Assembly (NCBI GenBank): GCA_032718475.1
Contig: JAUCBJ010006478.1
Coordinates: 1-28,824, forward strand
Origin: Nemertoderma westbladi
Lineage: Eukaryota; Xenacoelomorpha; Nemertodermatida; Nemertodermatidae
Length of the DNA: 28,824 nucleotides
Direction: 5' to 3'
Positions 20,701-28,824 of the stretch are shown piece by piece; position 1 is the stretch's first letter; each line of letters starts with the position of its first letter. A model generated the notes under the pieces. The model was not told the origin of the DNA. It did not search any database and was given only the letters and a program-made list of their open reading frames with translations. Both the position numbers and the translations under genes were made by a program.

Positions 20701-21951
20701 GTGCACCACAGAAGAACTGAGCCAACATTCTGGTGCACCACGCAGAAGAACTGAGCCAACGTTCTGGTGCTCCACAGAGGAACTGAGCCAACATTCTGGT
20801 GCACCACAGAAGAACTGAGCCAACATTCTGGTGCACCACAGAGGAACTGAGCCAACATTCCGGTGCACGACATAGGAACTGAGCCAACATTCTGGTGCAC
20901 CACAGAGGAACTGAGCCAACATTCTGGTGCACCGCAGAGGAACTGAACCAACATTCTGGTGCACAACAGAGGAACTGAACCAACATTCTGGTGCACCACA
21001 GAGGAACTGAACCAACATTCTGGTGCACCACAGAGGAACTGAGCCAACATTCCGGTGCATCACAGTAAGAACTGAGCCAACATTCTGGTGCACCACAGAG
21101 GAACTGAACCAACATTCTGGTGCACCACAGAAGAACTGAACCAACATTCTGGTGAACCACAGAGGAACTGAGCCAACATTCTGGTGCACCACAGAAGAAC
21201 TGAGCCAACATTCTGGTGCACCACAGAAGAACTGAGCCAACATTCTGGTGCACCACAGAAGAACTGAGCCAACATTCTGGTGCACCACAGAAGAACTGAG
21301 TCAACATTCTGGTGTACCACAGAGGAACTGAGCCAACATTCTGGTGCACCACAGAAGAACTGAGTCAACATTCTGGTTCACCACTGAAGAACAGAGCCAA
21401 CATTCTGGTGCACCACGCAGAGGAACTGAGCCAACATTCTGGTGTACCACAGAGGAACTGAGCCAACATTCTGGTGCACCACAGAAGAACTGAGCCAACA
21501 TTGTGGTTCACCACAGAAGAACAGAGCCAACATTCTGGTGCACCATGCAGAGGAACTGAGCCAACATTCTGGTGTACCACAGAGGAACTGAGCCAACATT
21601 CTGGTGCACCACAGAAGAACTGAGCCAACATTGTGGTGCACCACAGAGGAACTGAGCCAACATTCTGGTGTACCACAGAGGAACTGAGCCAACATTCTGG
21701 TGCACCACAGAGGAACTGAGACAACATTCTGGTGCACCACGCAGAAGAACTGAGCCAACATTGTGGTGCACCACAGAAGAACTGAGCCAACATTCTGGTG
21801 CACCACAGAGGATCTGAACCAACATTCTGGTGCACCACGCAGAGGAACTGAGCCAACATTCTGGTGCACCACAGAAGAACAGAGCCAACATTCTGGTGCA
21901 CCACGCAGAGGAACTGAGCCAACATTCTGGTGTACCACGCAGAGGAACTGA
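17757..21951. repeat. 2,096-bp tandem segmental duplication within the array
   Basis: The block at about 17757-19855 is repeated at about 19853-21951. Every rare marker compared keeps an offset of exactly 2,096 bp: GTGCTCCACAG (18671/20767), GTGCATCACAGTAAG (about 18958/21054), TTCACCACTGAAG, CACCATGCAGAGG, and a 7-bp deletion giving CCAACTGCACC (about 18023/20119). I saw no difference between the copies in the segments read. The flanks differ immediately outside. Part of the same block (about 15600-16250) occurs once more at an offset of 3,147 bp with a few differences. Confidence 0.88.
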
Positions 21952-23669
21952 GCCAACATTCTGGTGCACCACAGAAGAACAGAGCCAACATTCTGGTGCA
22001 CCACAGAAGAACTGAGCCAACATTCTGGTTCACCACAGAAGAACTGAGCCAACATTCTGGTGCACCACGCAGAGGAACTGAGCCAACATTCTGGTGTACC
22101 ACAGAGGAACTGAGCCAACATTCTGGTTCACCACAGAAGAACTGAGCCAACATTCTGGTGCACCACGCAGAAGAACTGAGCCAACATTGTGGTGCACCAC
22201 AGAAGAACTGAGCCAACATTCTGGTGCACCACAGAGGAACTGAACCAACATTCTGGTGCACCACGCAGAAGAACTGAGCCAACATTGTGGTGCACCACAG
22301 AAGAACTGAGCCAACATTCTGGTGCACCACAGAGGAACTGAACCAACATTCTGGTGCACCACGCAGAGGAACTGAGCCAACATTCTGGTGCACCACGCAG
22401 AGGAACTGAGCCAACATTCTGGTGCACCACGCAGAGGAACTGAGCCAACATTCTGGTGCACCACGCAGAAGAACTGAGCCAACATTCTGGTGCACCGCAG
22501 AAGAACTGAGCCAACGTTCTGGTGCACCACAGTAGAACTGAGCCTACATTCTGGTGCACCACAGAGGAACTGAACCAACATTCTGGTGCACCACGCAGAG
22601 GAACTGAGCCAACGTTCTGGTGCACCACAGAGGAACTGAACCAACATTCTGGTGCACCACGCAGAAGAACTGAGCCAACATTCTGGTGCACCACAGAGGA
22701 ACTGAACCAATATTCTGGTGCACCACGCAGAAGAACTGAGCCAACATTCTGGTGCACCACAGAAGAACTGAACCAACATTCTGGTGCACCACAGAAGAAC
22801 TGAGCCAACATTCTGGTTCACCACAGAAGAACTGAGCCAACATTCTGGTGCACCACAGAAGAACTGAGCCAACGTTCTGGTGCACCGCAGAGGAACTGAA
22901 CCAACATTCTGGTGCACCACAGAAGAACTGAGCCAACCTTCTGGTGCACCACAGAAGAACTGAGCCAACATTCTGGTGCACCACAGAAGAACTGAGCCAA
23001 CATTCTGGTGCACCACAGAAGAACTGAGCCAACATTCTGGTGCACCACAGAAGAACTGAACCAACATTCTGGTGCACCACAGTAGAACTGAGCCAACATT
23101 CTGGTGCACCACGCAGAAGAACTGAGCCAACGTTCTGGTGCACCACAGAGGATCTGAACCAACATTCTGGTGCACCACAGAGGAACTGAGCCAACATTCT
23201 GGTGCACCACAGAAGAACTGAGCCAACATTCTGGTGCACCACAGTAGAACTGAGCCAACATTCTGGTGCACCACAGAAGAACTGAGCCAACATTCTGGTG
23301 CACCACGCAGAAGAACTGAGCCAACGTTCTGGTGCACCACAGAGGAACTGAGCCAACATTCTGGTGCACCACAGAATAACTGAGCCAACATTCTGGTGCA
23401 CCACGCAGAAGAACTGAGCCAACGTTCTGGTGCACCACAGAGGAACTGAGCCAACATTCTGGTGCACCACAGAAGAACTGAGCCAACATTCTGGTGCACC
23501 ACAGAAGAACTGAACCAACATTCTGGTGCACCACAGTAGAACTGAGCCAACATTCTGGTGCACCACGCAGAAGAACTGAGCCAACGTTCTGGTGCACCAC
23601 AGAGGAACTGAACCAACATTCTGGTGCACCACAGAGGAACTGAGCCAACATTCTGGTGCACCGCAGAAG

Positions 23670-26408
23670 AACTGAACGAACATTCTGGTGCACCACAGAA
23701 GAACTGAGCCAACATTCTGGTGCACCACAGAAGAACTGAGCCAACATTCTGGTGCACCACAGAAGAACTGAGCCAACATTCTGGTGCACCACAGAAGAAC
23801 TGAGCCAACATTCTGGTGCACCACGCAGAGGAACCTTACCAACATTCTGGTGCACCACAGAAGAACTGAGCCAACATTATGGTGCACCACAGAAGAACTG
23901 AGCCAACATTCTGGTGCACCACAGAAGAACTGAGCCAACATTCTGGTGCACCACAGAAGAACTGAGCCAACATTCTGGTGCACCACAGAAGAACTGAGCC
24001 AACATTCTGGTGCACCACAGAAGAACTGAGCCAACATTCTGGTGCACCACAGAGGAACTGAACCAACATTCTGGTGCACCACGCAGAAGAACTGAGCCAA
24101 CATTGTGGTGCACCACAGAAGAACTGAGCCAACATTCTGGTGCACCACAGAGGAACTGAACCAACATTCTGGTGCACCACGCAGAGGAACTGAGCCAACG
24201 TTCTGGTGCACCACAGAGGAACTGAACCAACATTCTGGTGCACCACAGAAGAACTGAGCCAACATTCTGGTGCACCACAGAAGAACTGAACCAACATTCT
24301 GGTGCACCACAGAAGAACTGAGCCAACGTTCTGGTGCACCACAGAAGAACTGAGCCAACATTCTGGTTCACCACAGAAGAACTGAGCCAACATTCTGGTG
24401 CACCACGCAGAGGAACTGAACCAACATTCTGGTGCACCACGCAGAGGAACTGAGCCAACATTCTGGTGCACCACGCAGAGGAACTGAACCAACATTCTGG
24501 TGCACCACGCAGAGGAACTGAGCCAACATTCTGGTGCACCACGCAGAGGAACTGAGCCAACATTCTGGTGCACCACAGAAGAACTGAGCCAACATTCTGG
24601 TGCACCACAGAAGAACTGAGCCAACGTTCTGGTGCACCACAGAGAAACTGAACCAACATTCTGGTGCACCACAGAAGAACTGAGCCAACATTCTGGTGCA
24701 CCACAGAGGAACTGAGCCAACGTTCTGGTGCACCACAGAGGAACTGAACCAACATTCTGGTGCACCACACAGAAGAACTGAGCCAACATTGTGGTGCACC
24801 ACAGAAGAACTGAGCCAACATTCTGGTGCACCACAGAGGAACTGAACCAACATTCTGGTGCACCACGCAGAGGAACTGAGCCAACATTCTGGTGCACCAC
24901 AGAAGAACTGAGCCAACATTCTGGTGCACCACGCAGAGGAACTGAGCCAACATTCTGGTGCACCACGCAGAAGAACTGAGCCAACATTCTGGTGCACCGC
25001 AGAAGAACTGAGCCAACGTTCTGGTGCACCACAGTAGAACTGAGCCAAGATTCTGGTGCACCACAGAGGAACTGAACCAACATTCTGGTGCACCACGCAG
25101 AGGAACTGAGCCAACGTTCTGGTGCACCACAGAGGAACTGAACCAACATTCTGGTGCACCACGCAGAAGAACTGAGCCAACATTCTGGTGCACCACAGAG
25201 GAACTGAACCAATATTCTGGTGCACCACGCAGAGGAACTGAGCCAACGTTCTGGTGCACCACAGAGGAACTGAACGAACATTCTGGTGCACCACAGAAGA
25301 ACTGAGCCAACATTCTGGTGCACCACAGAAGAACTGCGCCAACATTCTGGTGCACCACAGAAGAACTGAGCCAACATTCTGGTGCACCACAGAAGAACTG
25401 AGCCAACATTCTGGTGCACCACGCAGAGGAACTGAACCAACATTCTGGTGCACCACAGAAGAACTGAGCCAACATTATGGTGCACCACAGAAGAACTGAG
25501 CCAACATTCTGGTGCACCACAGAAAAACTGAGCCAACATTCTGGTGCACCACAGAAGAACTGAGCCAACATTCTGGTGCACCACAGAAGAACTGAGCCAA
25601 CATTCTGGTGCACCACAGAAGAACTGAGCCAACATTCTGGTGCACCACAGAGAAACTGAACCAACATTCTGGTGCACCACGCAGAAGAACTGAGCCAACA
25701 TTGTGGTGCACCACAGAAGAACTGAGCCAACATTCTGGTGCGCCACAGAGGAACTGAACCAACATTCTGGTGCACCACGCAGAGGAACTGAGCCAACGTT
25801 CTGGTGCACCACAGAGGAACTGAACCAACATTCTGGTGCACCACAGAAGAACTGAGCCAATATTCTGGTGCACCACAGAAGAACTGAACCAACATTCTGG
25901 TGCACCACAGAAGAACTGAGCCAACGTTCTGGTGCACCACAGAAGAACTGAGCCAACATTCTGGTTCACCACAGAAGAACTGAGCCAACATTCTGGTGCA
26001 CCACGCAGAGGAACTGAACCAACATTCTGGTGCACCACGCAGAGGAACTGAGCCAACATTCTGGTGCACCACGCAGAGGAACTGAACCAACATTCTGGTG
26101 CACCACGCAGAGGAACTGAGCAAACATTCTGGTGCACCACGCAGAGGAACTGAGCCAACATTCTGGTGCACCACAGAAGAACTGAGCCAACATTCTGGTG
26201 CACCACAGAAGAACTGAGCCAACGTTCTGGTGCACCACAGAGGAACTGAACCAACATTCTGGTGCACCACAGAAGAACTGAGCCAACATTCTGGTGCACC
26301 ACAGAGGAACTGAGCCAACGTTCTGGTGCACCACAGAGGAACTGAACCAACATTCTGGTGCACCACGCAGAAGAACTGAGCCAACATTGTGGTGCACCAC
26401 AGAAGAAC
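23670..26408. repeat. Older duplication at 1,598-bp offset within the array
   Basis: About 1.1 kb starting near 23670 matches the sequence starting near 25268. Markers GAACGAACATT (about 23675/25273), CATTATGG (23875/25473), CATTGTGG (about 24101/25699) and GGTTCACCACAG (24365/25963) all keep a 1,598-bp offset. Scattered substitutions separate the copies (CACAGAGGAAC versus CACAGAGAAAC, CGCCACAG versus CACCACAG), so this exchange is older than the 2,096-bp one. Confidence 0.8.
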
Positions 26409-28590
26409 TGAGCCAACATTCTGGTGCACCACAGAAGAACTGAGCCAACATTCTGGTGCACCACAGAAGAACTGAACCAACATTCTGGTGCACCACAGAA
26501 GAACTGAGCCAACATTCTGGTGCACCACAGAAGAACGGAACCAACATTCTGGTGCACCACAGAAGAACTGAGCCAACATTCTGGTGCACCACAGAGGAAC
26601 TGAACCAACATTCTGGTGCACCACGCAGAGGAACTGAGCCAACATTATCGTGCACCACAGAAGAACTGAGCCAACATTCTGGTGCACCACAGAAGAACTG
26701 AGCCAATATTCTGGTGCACCACAGAAGAACTGAGCCAACATTCTGGTGCACCACACAGAGGAACTGAGCCAACATTCTGGTGCACCACGCAGAGGAACTG
26801 AACCAACATTCTGGCGCACCACGCAGAGGAACTGAACGAACATTCTGGTGCACCACAGAAGAACTGAACGAACATTCTGGTGCACCACAGAAGAACTGAG
26901 CCAACAATCTGGTGCACCACAGAAGAACTGAGCCAACATTCTGGTGCACCACAGAAGAACTGAGCCAACATTCTGGTGCACCACAGAAGAACTGAGCCAA
27001 CGTTCTGGTCCACCACAGAAGAACTGAGCCAACATTCTGGTGCACCACAGAAGAACTGAGCCAACATTCTGGTGCACCACAGAAGAACTGAGCCAACATT
27101 CTGGTGCACCACAGAAGAACTGAGCCAACATTCTGGTGCACCACAGAAGAACTGAGCCAACGTTCTGGTCCACCACAGAAGAACTGAGCCAACGTTCTGG
27201 TCCACCACAGAAGAACTGAGCCAACGTTCTGGTGCACCACAGAAGAACAGAGCCAACATTCTGGTGCACCACGCAGAGGAACGGAGCCAACTTTCTGGTG
27301 CACCACAGAATAACTGAGCCAACATTCTGGTGCACCACAGAAGAACTGAGCCAACATTCTGGTGCACTACAGAAGAACTGAGCCAACATTCTGGTGCACC
27401 ACAGAAGAACTGAGCCAACATTCTCGTGCACCACAGAAGAACTGAGCCAACGTTCTGGTGCACCACAGAAGAACTGAGCCAACGTTCTGGTCCACCACAG
27501 AAGAACTGAGCCAACATTCTGGTGCACCACAGAAGAACTGAGCCAACATTCTGGTGCACCACAGAAGAACTGAGCCAACATTCTGGTGCACCACAGAAGA
27601 ACTGAGCCAACGTTCTGGTGCACCACAGAAGAACTGAGCCAACATTCTCGTGCACCACAGAAGAACTGAGCCAACGTTCTGGTGCACCACAGAAGAACTG
27701 AGCCAACGTTCTGGTCCACCACAGAAGAACTGAGCCAACGTTCTGGTGCACCACAGAAGAACAGAGCCAACATTCTGGTGCACCACGCAGAGGAACTGAG
27801 CCAACTTTCTGGTGCACCACAGAATAACTGAGCCAACATTCTGGTGCACCACAGAAGAACTGAGCCAACATTCTGGTGCACCACAGAAGAACTGAGCCAA
27901 CATTCTGGTGCACCACAGAAGAACTGAGCCAACATTCTGGTGCACCAGGCAAAGGAACTGAGCCAACATTATCGTGCACCACAGAGGAACTGAGCCAACA
28001 TTCTGGTGCACCACAGAAGAACTGAGCCAACATTCTGGTGCACCAGGCAGAGGAACTGAGCCAACATTATCGTGCACCACAGAAGAACTGAGCCAACATT
28101 CTGGTGCACCACAGAAGAACTGAGCCAACATTCTGGTGCACCAGGCAGAGGAACTGAGCCAACATTCTGGTGCACCATAGAAGAACTGAGCCAACATTCT
28201 GGTGCACCACAGAAGAACTGAGCCAACATTCTGGTGCACCACAGAAGAACTGAGCCAACATTCTGGTGCACCACAGAAGAACTGAGCCAACATTCTGGTG
28301 CACCACAGTAGAACTGAGCCAACATTCTGGTGCACCACAGAAGAACTGAGCCAACATTCTGGTGCACCACAGAAGAACTGAGCCAACATTCTGGTGCACC
28401 AGGCAGAGGAACTGAGCCAACATTATCGTGCACCACAGAATAACTGAGCCAACATTCTGGTGCACCACAGAAGAACGGAGCCAACATTCTGGTGCACCAC
28501 AGAAGAACTGAGCCAACATTCTGGTGCACCACAGAAGAACTGAGCCAACATTCTGGTGCACCACAGAAGAACTGAGCCAACATTCTGGTG

Positions 28591-28824
28591 CACCAGGCAG
28601 AGGAACTAAGCCAACATTCTGGTGCACCACAGAAGAACTGAGCCAACATTCTGGTGAACCACAGAAGAACTGAGCCAACATTCTGGTGCACCACAGAAGA
28701 ACTGAGCCAACATTCTGGTGCACCAGGCAGAGGAACTAAGCCAACATTCTGGTGCACCACAGAAGAACTGAGCCAACATTCTGGTGAACCACAGAAGAAC
28801 TGAGCCAACATTCTGGTGCACCAC
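28591..28824. repeat. 130-bp higher-order repeat (three 32-bp plus one 34-bp unit)
   Basis: The variant CACCAGGCAGAGGAACTAAG recurs at 28591 and 28721 (130 bp). After each copy comes a standard unit, then a GTGAACC unit. The pattern reaches the window edge, so it may continue beyond. Related CAGGCA units, some followed by CATTATCG, occur from about 27946 onward. Confidence 0.8.

Larger units (their letters stand above)
11811..28824. repeat. 17-kb minisatellite, 32-bp unit, running off the window
   Basis: From 11811 to the window end the sequence is an unbroken tandem array. A representative unit is 28201-28232. The main unit is 32 bp at about 50% GC. A frequent 34-bp variant inserts GC or CA after CACCAC. 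At 32-34 bp each this is roughly 520-530 units. Every consensus unit contains the 10-bp palindrome TGGTGCACCA flanked by TTC and CAGAA. Recurrent variants change the palindrome (GTGTACC, GTTCACC, GTGAACC, CCGGTGCACGAC), the linker (CAGTAG, CAGAGG, CATAGG) and the end of the unit (GAACTGAACC versus GAACTGAGCC, GAACAGAGCC). Proximal units favour GAACTGAACC, while the distal 2 kb is more uniform with GAACTGAGCC. The minus strand of the consensus has no stop in any frame, giving spurious frames up to about 1,476 codons. Confidence 0.98.

Noticed and set aside
11679-28824. Dozens of long open frames on both strands of the array as protein-coding genes
   Set aside because: They are cyclic readings of one stop-free 32-bp unit in three frames. 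A random 32-codon cycle has about a 20% chance of lacking stops. Frames shift freely at 34-bp units and end wherever a unit mutates to a stop.
11811-28824. CRISPR array
   Set aside because: There are no unique spacers. The whole period is repeated, in a eukaryotic setting with no cas genes.
11811-28824. tRNA-like ends (GGTGCACCA resembles an acceptor end with CCA)
   Set aside because: No cloverleaf arms or A/B box promoter occur around it. It is just the palindromic core of the satellite unit.
11811-28824. Centromere or telomere identity of the array
   Set aside because: The unit is not a telomere-type repeat, I see no CENP-B-like box, and the array lies beside a single-copy gene. Chromosomal position cannot be inferred.

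Overview
The window is animal (metazoan) nuclear DNA, most likely from an invertebrate. Three things point that way: a spliced gene for the Wnt-pathway scaffold APC (adenomatous polyposis coli), a 5'-truncated RTE-clade non-LTR retrotransposon, and a very long 32-bp minisatellite. The APC protein has an armadillo domain, seven 20-residue beta-catenin motifs, an Axin-binding SAMP motif, a basic region and a C-terminal PDZ ligand. This fuller architecture argues against a fly-like short APC. I cannot name the phylum from sequence alone.

Layout. Positions 1-1443 are AT-rich intron carrying two fold-back repeats and, on the minus strand at 1271-1330, a sequence with every core element of a type I hammerhead self-cleaving ribozyme. 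Positions 1444-7569 are one uninterrupted 6.1-kb terminal coding exon of APC (plus strand), covering the whole armadillo domain to the stop codon. Positions 7570-9060 are AT-rich 3' UTR or intergenic DNA with several AATAAA signals. Positions about 9061-11255 are the RTE element on the minus strand. Its reverse transcriptase frame is uninterrupted but it has lost the 5' endonuclease part. Positions 11256-11810 are noncoding with two inverted repeats.

From 11811 to the right edge (17.0 kb, more than half the window) lies an unbroken tandem array of roughly 520-530 units of 32 bp, with common 34-bp variants. It has nested higher-order structure: 66-, 96/192- and 130-bp multimers, a 2,096-bp tandem duplication that looks identical in every marker compared, and a 1,598-bp-offset older duplication. 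Open frames up to about 1,476 codons on its minus strand follow from a stop-free unit whose length is not a multiple of three. I do not treat them as genes.

Functionally the window holds one host gene (APC) and mobile or satellite DNA around it. I see no operon-like or cooperative multi-gene system. The least expected items are the intronic antisense hammerhead ribozyme and the higher-order organisation of the minisatellite.
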